From: Verrucomicrobiota bacterium
GTDB taxonomy: Bacteria > Verrucomicrobiota > Verrucomicrobiia > Verrucomicrobiales > Verrucomicrobiaceae
DNA: 14,006 nt
NCBI GenBank assembly: GCA_023429545.1
Contig: JAEYUU010000228.1
Span: forward strand, 1-14,006
Direction of reading: 5' to 3'
Shown here: positions 6,172-11,950 of the stretch, piece after piece
Layout: every line of letters begins with the position of its first letter
How positions within the stretch are numbered: position 1 is the first letter of the stretch
Program-made: the position numbers and the translations under genes
Notes under the pieces: model-generated
Databases searched by the model: none
What the model saw: only the letters and a program-made list of their open reading frames with translations
What the model was told of the DNA's origin: nothing

Positions 6172-7515
6172 ATGATCCTCTCCCTTCTCGCCGCTGCCGC
6201 ACAGGCCACCGCTCACGCGCACACGCACCCAACGCCCTGGATGGTGCTCCCATTCGTGGCACTTCTTCTGTCCATTGCGTTGATGCCCCTCTTTGCAGGG
6301 CACTTTTGGGAGCGTCACTACGCAAAGGTAGCCGTGGGATTGGGACTGGTCACCGCGTGCTACTACCTCTTCGTCCTCCACCACAGCCACCCTGTGATGC
6401 ACTCCATGACGGAATACCTCAGCTTCATGGCGCTGGTGGGTTCGCTTTTCGTCATCTCAGGCGGCATCAACATCGGCGTGAAGGGCGAGGCCACGCCCAC
6501 CGTGAACGTGGCGTTCCTGCTGTTCGGAGCCGCAATTGCCAATGTCATCGGTACGACCGGGGCCTCCATGCTGCTCATCCGCCCATGGATCCGGATGAAC
6601 AAGTACCGCATCACTTCCTTCCACATCGTGTTCTTCATCTTTGTGGTGAGCAACTGCGGAGGCTGCCTCACTCCCATTGGCGATCCTCCGCTGTTCCTGG
6701 GCTTCCTGCGCGGAGTGCCGTTCTGGTGGGTGATCCAGCATGTGTGGGCGGCATGGTTCACCTGCATCGGGCTGCTCCTGGCAGTCTTCTATGTGATGGA
6801 CACGAAGAACTTCAGGCGTGCGCCCAAGGAGGTGGCAGCTCGCGAGACCGCTCAAGAGACATGGACCTTTCGTGGACTTCACAATGTCCTGCTGCTCGCC
6901 CTGGTGCTGCTCGGTGTATTTCTTCCCCAGCAGTGGCGTATTGGCACGGATGCCTTTCACCTCACGCTGGGCTCGTTGCTCATGGTCGCGGCGGCGGTGA
7001 CTTCCTACTATACCACACCGAGACACGTCCACGAGGCCAACGACTTCAACTTCCACCCGGTGAAAGAAGTGGGGTGGCTCTTCGTCGGCATTTTCCTGAC
7101 GATGATTCCTGCACTGCAACTTCTGGGCTCGGGAGAGGGCATCAATCTGAAGACACCGCTGAGTGTCTATTTTGCCAGCGGCGCACTGTCGGCATTCCTC
7201 GACAATGCGCCGACCTATCTGACCTTCCTGGCAGCCGGCATGGGGCGATTTGGCATGGACGTGGGCAATCCCGCCGATGTGGCAGCGTTTCTGGGAGAGC
7301 ATGCGGGCTTCGTGATCGCGGTGTCGCTCGGTTCGGTGTTCTTTGGGGCCGGCAGCTACATTGGCAACGGACCCAATTTCATGGTGAAGGCCATCGCCGA
7401 GAAGTCGAAGGTGAAGACACCCAGCTTTTTGGGGTACATCGTTGGCTTCTCACTGCCCATACTCGTGCCCATTCTGGTGGTGGTGGGCTGGTTCATGCTG
7501 CGGGGCGCGCATTGA
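6172..7515 (+). CDS. Sodium:proton antiporter / CitMHS-type ion transporter
   Basis: A polytopic inner-membrane protein of 447 residues from the ATG at 6172; the longer GTG frame from 6142 adds polar residues before the first hydrophobic stretch and would start inside the promoter candidate. There are about 11-12 hydrophobic segments. Conserved ion-transporter blocks are GGINIGVKGEATPTVN (97-112), NVIGTTGASMLLIRPW (124-139), SNCGGCLTPIGDPPLFLGF (160-178), SAFLDNAPTYLTF (340-352) and GAGSYIGNGPNFMVKAIAE (392-410). The paired 'TTGASM' and 'DNAP' re-entrant motifs are those of the ion transporter superfamily that includes NhaD and ArsB. Proteins annotated as Na+/H+ antiporters of the UIT/CitMHS_2 type look like this. 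The expected role is exchange of Na+ for H+ in pH or salt homeostasis. Substrate specificity cannot be proved from sequence, and dicarboxylate or citrate transport is the alternative. The hydrolase follows 44 bp later and may be co-transcribed. Confidence 0.87.
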   Translation: MILSLLAAAAQATAHAHTHPTPWMVLPFVALLLSIALMPLFAGHFWERHYAKVAVGLGLVTACYYLFVLHHSHPVMHSMTEYLSFMALVGSLFVISGGINIGVKGEATPTVNVAFLLFGAAIANVIGTTGASMLLIRPWIRMNKYRITSFHIVFFIFVVSNCGGCLTPIGDPPLFLGFLRGVPFWWVIQHVWAAWFTCIGLLLAVFYVMDTKNFRRAPKEVAARETAQETWTFRGLHNVLLLALVLLGVFLPQQWRIGTDAFHLTLGSLLMVAAAVTSYYTTPRHVHEANDFNFHPVKEVGWLFVGIFLTMIPALQLLGSGEGINLKTPLSVYFASGALSAFLDNAPTYLTFLAAGMGRFGMDVGNPADVAAFLGEHAGFVIAVSLGSVFFGAGSYIGNGPNFMVKAIAEKSKVKTPSFLGYIVGFSLPILVPILVVVGWFMLRGAH

Positions 7516-7559
7516 GGCACACGCAAGAGTGCGCGCTGACGCCTCGTTGAGGGAGTGCC

Positions 7560-8399
7560 ATGCGATCTTTTCTCCTGTGCGTCCCCATTCTCCATCTTTG
7601 CATTAGCGCCGTTGCCCACGCCGAATCGAAGTTAGACATCGAATTTGCCAGGGCTGGCGACGTGAGTCTCACACTCGACGCGCATGTGCCGGATGGCCCG
7701 GGTCCTTTCCCCACGGCCATCCTGGTGCATGGTGGTGGATTCACCAAGGGGGACAAGACCAGCTTCATCAAGCCTTTGTTCCAACCGCTCAGCGACGCGC
7801 GCTACACGTGGTTCACCATCAACTACCGTCTTGCTCCGCAGCATCGCCGGCCCGCATGCCTCGATGATGTTGAAACCGCCATCCGCTGGGTGCGAGCCCA
7901 TGCCGCCGAGTACAAGGTGGATGTGAACCGCATCGCCTTGATCGGCGAATCCGCCGGTGGACATCTCGTGTCCATGGCGGGCATCCGTTCCGAAGGCGGG
8001 ACAGCGGTGGCCGCTGTGGTTCCATTCTATGCACCGCATGATCTCTTCCGCAGGGCGGAACAGCGCAAGGAAGTGAGCGAAGGGCTCGCGGGACTCTTTG
8101 GGGTTTCACGAGAAATAAACGACACCAGCCTCCGGGTCATGAAGGAGGGCTCGCCATTCCACAAACTCAAGGGAGGTTTGCCTCCGTATCTTCTGATCCA
8201 TGGTGATCAGGACGACAAGGTGCCATACGAACAGTCGGTGCTGTTTCAGGCAGCCAGTCGCAAGCTGGGCAATACCTGCGAACTCATCACCATCCCCGGC
8301 GGCGGACACGGCATGGGCGGCTGGCAGAAGCTTCCTTCCGGTGCCACCTACGCGGGTGACATGATCAAGTGGTTGAACAAGGTGATGGCGAAGAAGTAG
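7560..8399 (+). CDS. Secreted alpha/beta-hydrolase (acetyl-esterase/HSL-like)
   Basis: This 279-residue esterase-type hydrolase has a Sec signal peptide (MRSFLLCVPILHLCISAVAHA, cleavage near residue 21), so it acts outside the cytoplasm. GAGGGAG at 7549-7555 is a good ribosome binding site and fixes the start. The oxyanion motif HGGG is at 57-60, followed by NYRLAPQHRRPACLDD (88-103), typical of the HSL/BD-FAE esterases. The nucleophile elbow GESAGG gives Ser131. HGDQDDKVP gives the acid Asp218, and GGGHGMGG gives His250, so the catalytic triad is complete. Relatives remove acetyl or feruloyl groups from polysaccharides or cleave small esters; in this phylum a role in polysaccharide deacetylation is reasonable but is inference. 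The gene is probably transcribed with the antiporter 44 bp upstream and converges on the EF-hand gene. Confidence 0.9.
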   Translation: MRSFLLCVPILHLCISAVAHAESKLDIEFARAGDVSLTLDAHVPDGPGPFPTAILVHGGGFTKGDKTSFIKPLFQPLSDARYTWFTINYRLAPQHRRPACLDDVETAIRWVRAHAAEYKVDVNRIALIGESAGGHLVSMAGIRSEGGTAVAAVVPFYAPHDLFRRAEQRKEVSEGLAGLFGVSREINDTSLRVMKEGSPFHKLKGGLPPYLLIHGDQDDKVPYEQSVLFQAASRKLGNTCELITIPGGGHGMGGWQKLPSGATYAGDMIKWLNKVMAKK

Positions 8400-8430
8400 A
8401 GTTCATGCCCGCGTTTGAGGGCATGGATAG

Positions 8431-8471
8431 AAACAAAAACAAAAGAGGCGCGGAGCCGAAACTCCGCGCCT
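8431..8471 (-). terminator. Intrinsic terminator of the EF-hand gene
   Basis: AGGCGCGGAG (8446-8455) and CTCCGCGCCT (8462-8471) form a 10-bp GC-rich stem with a 6-nt loop. Read on the minus strand it is followed by a T-rich run (the A-rich block at about 8431-8444), the classic arrangement, 33 bp past the EF-hand stop. On the plus strand only TT follows, so it would serve the hydrolase weakly. A smaller hairpin, CATGCCC/GGGCATG (8404-8425), just after the hydrolase stop may mark the end of that mRNA. Confidence 0.85.
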
Positions 8472-8503
8472 TATGATCAAAGCATGAACTGCCTGCCGAG
8501 TTC

Positions 8504-9409
8504 TTAGTTCTGGGGAGCCGGTGCCGGTGCTGGTGCTGCTTCACCCTCAGGACGGCGGGGACGCTCGCCCTCTCCTTCAGGACGCGGACGGGCGCCGCCT
8601 TCGCGACCACCTTCTCCACCGGGACGGCGGAATCCACCTTCGCCACCTCGTCCACCGCCGCCCATCATTTCACGCATGCGGCGTCCCATCGCTTCGATTT
8701 CTTCCGTGGTGATCTTGCCATCCTTGTTCTCGTCCATCTGGGCGAACTGTTCTTCGCTGGAGGCGAGGAACTCATCCTTGGAGATGATCTTGTCCTCATT
8801 CTTGTCCATGCGGCGCAGCCGATCAGCCATGAAGCTCATGCCACCGCTGGCACCGGGGCCTCCCTGACGCATGCCGGGGCTGCCGCCTTCACCTTCGGGA
8901 CGGCGGAATCCTTCCGGACGCGGACCGCCTTCGCCATCGGGGCGCCGGAATCCTTCAGGCCTGCGTCCATCAGGTCCGGGTGTGGGAGGAGCGCCCTCTT
9001 TGTTTTCTCCCGTGGGACGTGGACGCACTCCGCCATCACGGTCACCACCGCCGTCAGGGCGGCGCATGCCTTCCGGACGCTGCATGTCACGGGCGCGGCG
9101 GGCCATTTCCTCAGCTTCAGTTTTTTCGATGAAGCCATCGGAGTTGGAGTCGATTTTGGAGAAGCGATCTTCCGCCTCCTTTTTGGTGGAGCTCACAAAC
9201 TCGTCTTTGGAGAGCTTGCCATCGCTGTCACTATCAGCCTTCTTGATGAACTCCCCTACACGGTCAGGCCCCCCTTGGGGAGGACCGCCAGGGGGACGTC
9301 CTTCACCACCGGGCGAGGGGGGCGGAGGGGGCGCATCCTGCGCAAGCAGGGAAAGCGAGCCGCAGCTCAGCGCAGCAGCCAGGGTCAGGGCGAAGAATTT
9401 CGTTTTCAT
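8504..9409 (-). CDS. Secreted EF-hand protein with Pro/Gly/Arg-rich linkers
   Basis: This 301-residue protein has a Sec signal peptide (FFALTLAAALSCGSLSLLAQ, residues 5-24) followed by a Pro/Gly-rich segment. It carries four EF-hand loops in two pairs: 59-70 (DSDSDGKLSKDE), 87-98 (DSNSDGFIEKTE), 202-213 (DKNEDKIISKDE) and 226-237 (DENKDGKITTEE). All have acidic residues at 1, 3 or 5 and Glu at 12, so calcium binding is expected. Loop three has Lys in place of the usual Gly at position 6. The pairs are separated by about 100 low-complexity residues rich in RPEG/RRPDG repeats, and a similar tail (250-301) ends in an AP repeat. Such EF-hand proteins are common and poorly characterised in this phylum. 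A role in calcium-dependent matrix or envelope contacts is inference. It lies 164 bp downstream of the M20 gene on the same strand. Confidence 0.88.
   Translation of the reverse strand: MKTKFFALTLAAALSCGSLSLLAQDAPPPPPSPGGEGRPPGGPPQGGPDRVGEFIKKADSDSDGKLSKDEFVSSTKKEAEDRFSKIDSNSDGFIEKTEAEEMARRARDMQRPEGMRRPDGGGDRDGGVRPRPTGENKEGAPPTPGPDGRRPEGFRRPDGEGGPRPEGFRRPEGEGGSPGMRQGGPGASGGMSFMADRLRRMDKNEDKIISKDEFLASSEEQFAQMDENKDGKITTEEIEAMGRRMREMMGGGGRGGEGGFRRPGGEGGREGGARPRPEGEGERPRRPEGEAAPAPAPAPQN
8879..8962 (-). repeat. 42-bp tandem repeat within the EF-hand linker
   Basis: Two adjacent 42-bp units encode RPEGFRRPDGEGGP (residues 150-163) and RPEGFRRPEGEGGS (164-177). The protein copies differ at two of 14 positions, while the DNA copies have diverged more, mostly at third positions, so this is an old duplication under selection for composition. 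Related partial copies (RPEGMRRPDG at 111-120, FRRPGGEGG at 260-268) occur elsewhere in the protein. Confidence 0.75.
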
Positions 9410-9452
9410 CGTATGCTAGGTTTGGATAACGGGGGGTGAAACTTCGTGGCTG

Positions 9453-9491
9453 TTGGAAAGTTGCGCCAAAAAGCAGGCGCACTTCCTCCAA
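9453..9491 (-). other. Imperfect long hairpin between the M20 and EF-hand genes
   Basis: TTGGA (9453-9457), AAGT (9458-9461) and GCGCC (9463-9467) pair with GGCGC (9476-9480), ACTT (9481-9484) and TCCAA (9487-9491). There is one bulged T, a two-base CC bulge and an 8-nt loop, giving 14 base pairs in all. In a minus-strand transcript it would lie in the EF-hand leader, about 45 nt before the ATG. No T-run follows, so it is not a standard terminator. It may be a leader structure or a stability element in the intergenic mRNA. Confidence 0.4.
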
Positions 9492-9506
9492 GCTGGCGGG
9501 CATGGC

Positions 9507-9518
9507 GCATGATCATGC
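9507..9518. promoter_or_regulatory. 12-bp perfect palindrome GCATGATCATGC
   Basis: The sequence reads the same on both strands over 12 bases with no spacer, about 98 bp upstream of the EF-hand start and in the gap after the M20 gene. It could be a binding site for a dimeric regulator of the EF-hand gene. No matching regulator is known to me. Confidence 0.3.
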
Positions 9519-9573
9519 ATCGCAAGGCAGACCCCGCCCGCGTGCCATGATGGTGTTGTTGCCAGCCCGCGCG

Positions 9574-10902
9574 CTACTGCGCGAGCTCACGCAACAGGAA
9601 CTCATTGAGGCGGATGCCCGCTTCAAAGTTCTCCACGGGAAAGTTTTCATTGGGCGCGTGCGCCTGGCAGTCAGGCAGCGCGAGGCCTAGCAGCAAGGTG
9701 TCGACGCCCAGGACATCCTTGAATGCCTGCACAATCGGGATGCTCCCGCCTTCGCGGATGAGCGCAGGCTTGCCACCGAATGTTTTCTCCAGGGCACGCT
9801 GGGCGCCGATCCCGAAGGGAGAGAAGGGATCCATGAGATACGGCATGCCGGTGTGGCCCAGATCCACCTCAAGACGGATGCCGGGGGGCGTGTTGGCAAG
9901 CAGATGTTTTTTCACCTGTTGAAGGATCACGTCCGGCTGCTGATCCGGCACGAGACGGAAGCTGAACTTCGCAAACGCTTCACGCGCGATTACGGTCTTG
10001 GATCCCTCACCCTGCCAGCCGCCGCCCATGCCATTCACCTCCGCGGTGGGCCGCGCCCAGCGACGCTCCAGATCAGTGAAGCCTGCCTCGCCAAAGAGTT
10101 GCGGCACGCCGGTGACCGCTTTCGTTTCCGGCTCACTGTCCCCCAGCGACAGCCACGCTTCACGCTCCCACTCAGCCAGCGGCTTCACCGCATCGTAGAA
10201 TCCATCCACCTGCACATGGCCAGAGGTGTCATGGAAACTGGCGATGATGCGCGCGATCGCCGTCGCCGGATTCATCACCGCACCACCCCAGATGCCCGAG
10301 TGCAGATCGGTGGAGGGACCGTGCGCGGTGATTTCAGCGCACGCGATGCCACGCAGACCATAGGTGAAGGTACCCACGCCTGGAGCGACCATGCCGGTGT
10401 CTGAAATTGCCACCACATCGCACTTCAGCAGTTCACGATGGGCCTCCAGAAATGGTTTCAGATTGGGGCTGCCGATTTCCTCTTCGCCCTCGAACAGGCA
10501 GGTGAGGTTGACCGGCAGATCACCCTGCTCACGCAATGTCTTCTCCAGGCCGCAGACATGCGCCATGAGCTGCCCCTTGTTGTCCGTGGCGCCACGGCAC
10601 CAGATGCGTCCATCGCGCAAGGTCGGTTCAAAGGGAGGGGTGCGCCATTCGCTGATCGGCGCATCCGGCTGCACGTCGTAGTGCCCATAGAGCAATACCG
10701 AGCGGCGCCCGGCGATGTGTTTGTTCTTGGCCACAATCACCGGATGACGCGGAGTTTCATGCAGGGTGGCGCTCAGGCCCATGACGCTGAGCTTCTGAAC
10801 CAGCCAGGTCGCGCACGCCCGCGTGTCCGCGTTGCGCGTGGAATCGGTGGAGACGCTGGGGAACCGGAGAAGCGTGAAGAGATCGTTGAGTTCGGGAGTC
10901 AT
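9574..10902 (-). CDS. M20 family metallopeptidase (dipeptidase type)
   Basis: The product has 442 residues, starting at the ATG at 10902 (MTPELNDLFTLLRFPSVST), which is where M20 similarity begins. The frame is open for 59 more codons, but these overlap the M50 gene and look unrelated. The di-zinc site is complete: His74 with Asp76 in YGHYDVQP, bridging Asp107 in RGATDNKG, general base Glu140 and ligand Glu141 in FEGEEEIGS, Asp168 in ISDTG, and His415 in QAHAPNE. A lid/dimerisation domain lies at about 187-310, with HGPSTDLHSGIWGG (194-207). The EGEEEIGS and DLHSGIWGG forms match the carnosinase/CNDP-like branch of dipeptidases that cleave small peptides in the cytoplasm. No signal peptide is visible. 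It lies 35 bp downstream of the M50 protease gene, so the two are probably one transcript. Exact peptide preference is unknown. Confidence 0.92.
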   Translation of the reverse strand: MTPELNDLFTLLRFPSVSTDSTRNADTRACATWLVQKLSVMGLSATLHETPRHPVIVAKNKHIAGRRSVLLYGHYDVQPDAPISEWRTPPFEPTLRDGRIWCRGATDNKGQLMAHVCGLEKTLREQGDLPVNLTCLFEGEEEIGSPNLKPFLEAHRELLKCDVVAISDTGMVAPGVGTFTYGLRGIACAEITAHGPSTDLHSGIWGGAVMNPATAIARIIASFHDTSGHVQVDGFYDAVKPLAEWEREAWLSLGDSEPETKAVTGVPQLFGEAGFTDLERRWARPTAEVNGMGGGWQGEGSKTVIAREAFAKFSFRLVPDQQPDVILQQVKKHLLANTPPGIRLEVDLGHTGMPYLMDPFSPFGIGAQRALEKTFGGKPALIREGGSIPIVQAFKDVLGVDTLLLGLALPDCQAHAPNENFPVENFEAGIRLNEFLLRELAQ

Positions 10903-10937
10903 GGGGGAAGTTCTTCGGAGGATACGTTGCAAAGTCG

Positions 10938-11588
10938 TCAGCGGGGCGTGAGCGCGGAAGGTGGTGTCTGTCCCTGCCAGCGCTGGAAGTTGTCCCACGC
11001 CAGCAGGCCGCAGAGCATCGCATTCCACATGCTGGGATGGGGTCGCGTAAGAACATAGATGGCAAGACCAATGGCGCATGCCATTCCGACCAGATAGGCG
11101 AGTTTCTCACGACGCCATCCGAGGATGCCCTTCAGCACCTGCCCGCCATCCAGCGGATGAATGGGAAGCAGATTGAGCAGGCCCCAGAAAACGCTCACCC
11201 ACTGGAAGCTCCAGAGGAACGCGGTGACGTACCACGCGTCTCCGGTGCTGTGCTCCAGCAGTTGCCTCGCCCCGAGCCCAACGGCAATCTGAAGCAGCGG
11301 TCCCGCGAGGCTGACAAGGATGTGCTGCACGCGCGTGAACCCTCGATCAGGTACTGCCAACCCGCCCATGGCGTAAAGAATGATCTCCGCACGCGCGCCA
11401 AACTTCCTCTGGAGCAAGGTGTGCCCCAGTTCATGAATGAGGATGGAGATGAAGGCGGCAACGACCCAGATCACCAGCAGAAAAATGCCCCGTTCCCCTT
11501 GCGCGAGATCGGATCCCAGGATGGCCACAACCACCCAGAACATCCAGTGCACGGTGACGGGGAAGCCAAGCAGGGTGAAACGAATCAT
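10938..11588 (-). CDS. Site-2-type M50 intramembrane metalloprotease
   Basis: This 216-residue membrane protein belongs to the small M50B-like rhomboid-independent zinc proteases. The first hydrophobic segments (about 11-25 and 35-51) lead into the catalytic motif HELGH (His52, Glu53, His56). The third zinc ligand is expected in NLLPIHPLDGG (139-149, Asp147), the usual partner motif. Further hydrophobic stretches lie at about 89-107, 120-139 and 165-178. No PDZ or CBS domain is present, so this is a minimal form. Known relatives cut transmembrane substrates such as anti-sigma factors, but many small ones have no known target. The candidate -35 TTGACC and poor -10 TAGGGT just upstream would leave almost no leader. 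It heads the M50-M20 pair, and no anti-sigma factor is encoded nearby. Confidence 0.9.
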   Translation of the reverse strand: MIRFTLLGFPVTVHWMFWVVVAILGSDLAQGERGIFLLVIWVVAAFISILIHELGHTLLQRKFGARAEIILYAMGGLAVPDRGFTRVQHILVSLAGPLLQIAVGLGARQLLEHSTGDAWYVTAFLWSFQWVSVFWGLLNLLPIHPLDGGQVLKGILGWRREKLAYLVGMACAIGLAIYVLTRPHPSMWNAMLCGLLAWDNFQRWQGQTPPSALTPR

Positions 11589-11670
11589 GCGATACCCTAA
11601 ATAGCCTGCGCAACATGGTCAACGGGCGTTGGCTCGAAGAAATCCTGAATGCACCTTCACGGACCCTGGC

Positions 11671-11709
11671 AAAAAAAATGGGGGCTGCCCCCCTGAAGAG
11701 CAGCCCCCA
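11671..11709 (-). terminator. Strong intrinsic terminator, 10-bp stem and eight Ts
   Basis: On the minus strand TGGGGGCTGC (11709-11700) pairs with GCAGCCCCCA (11688-11679) around an 11-nt loop and is followed at once by eight Ts (11678-11671). It is the best terminator in the window. It could end the kinase mRNA, with a 240-nt untranslated tail, or end the short transcript from the promoter at 11802-11829. Either way it protects the M50 gene from read-through. Confidence 0.92.
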
Positions 11710-11797
11710 CAACAACATTACCCAATTACCTGAATCACACGTACGTTGCCGCCCGTGGCTCGCCGCACCCATCGAAAAGATGATAGCGGTCAGCGAT
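11671..11797 (-). ncRNA. Candidate small RNA (or terminated leader of the M50 gene)
   Basis: A transcript starting six or so bases after the TATAAT would be about 125 nt and end at the eight-T terminator. Near its 5' end, CCGC/GCGG and CATC/GATG form a hairpin (11763-11789) interrupted by a small internal loop; the terminator hairpin is its 3' end. No ORF with a ribosome binding site fits inside it, since the only ATG frame (from 11772) reads through the terminator. I do not recognise it as 6S, SRP, tmRNA or RNase P RNA. The alternative is an attenuator-type leader for the M50 gene 82 nt further on, but I found no clear competing antiterminator pairing. Confidence 0.5.
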
Positions 11798-11801
11798 TTT
11801 A

Positions 11802-11829
11802 ATTATAGAAAATGACAGGGTTGTGACAA
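11802..11829 (-). promoter_or_regulatory. Near-consensus sigma-70 promoter pointing leftward
   Basis: On the minus strand, TTGTCA (11829-11824) is followed after 16 bases by a perfect TATAAT (11807-11802). The sequence upstream is A/T-rich (AGAAAATTC), resembling an UP element. It lies in an AT-rich patch between the kinase stop and the M50 start. This is by far the best sigma-70 match I found in the window. Confidence 0.65.
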
Positions 11830-11853
11830 GAATTTTCTGGAACTTTCTCCCTT

Positions 11854-11901
11854 CTGAGAAGTGATTGTGCGACAGATGCGTGTAGTATTATTTCTTCTCA
11901 G
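11854..11901 (-). repeat. 8-bp inverted repeat with 32-nt loop after the kinase stop
   Basis: CTGAGAAG (11854-11861) and CTTCTCAG (11894-11901) are perfect complements. The left arm overlaps a smaller palindrome, CTTCTGAGAAG (11851-11861). It lies 50-100 bp past the kinase stop and would form a stem with an AT-rich loop in the kinase 3' untranslated region. It has no T-tract on the minus strand, so it is not an intrinsic terminator by itself. Confidence 0.4.
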
Positions 11902-11950
11902 CGAATGGAGCCGGCGCCCTTTGCAGATTTGAGCGTTCGTGCTCCAGTCT

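Larger units (their letters stand above)
11589..11950. other. 362-bp intergenic region with promoter, candidate RNA and terminator
   Basis: This is the longest stretch without a convincing protein. It contains, from right to left on the minus strand, an inverted repeat near the kinase stop (11854-11901), a strong sigma-70-like promoter (11802-11829), a small hairpin (11763-11789) and an intrinsic terminator (11671-11709). It ends in an 82-nt stretch up to the M50 start in which I see only a weak TTGACC/TAGGGT promoter candidate. The central part (about 11790-11900) is clearly more AT-rich than the flanking genes. Short ORFs here run straight through the terminator hairpin and are not supported. 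Confidence 0.7.

Noticed and set aside
7514..7545. GAGGC/GCCTC stem between the antiporter and hydrolase genes as a terminator
   Set aside because: The arms are only 5 bp with a long loop, there is no T-run, and the genes are 44 bp apart with a good ribosome binding site, so read-through is more likely.
5694..7550. 618-codon open frame on the plus strand overlapping the SET and antiporter genes
   Set aside because: It runs in another frame across two well-supported genes, has low-complexity Arg/His/Ala-rich composition, and shows no recognisable domain. It is a high-GC shadow frame.
10903..11079. N-terminal extension of the M20 gene to 11079
   Set aside because: It overlaps the M50 coding region and does not resemble an M20 N-terminus; the ATG at 10902 matches the family start.
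11431..11815. Short ORFs in the gap (minus from 11772; plus 11615-11815) as possible small proteins
   Set aside because: Both read straight through the strong terminator hairpin, lack a ribosome binding site and have no recognisable sequence.
11829..11846. TTCnnGAAnnTTC pattern resembling a eukaryotic heat-shock element upstream of the leftward promoter
   Set aside because: That element is bound by eukaryotic HSF. In an AT-rich bacterial gap it is most likely chance, and it does not match the bacterial CIRCE sequence.
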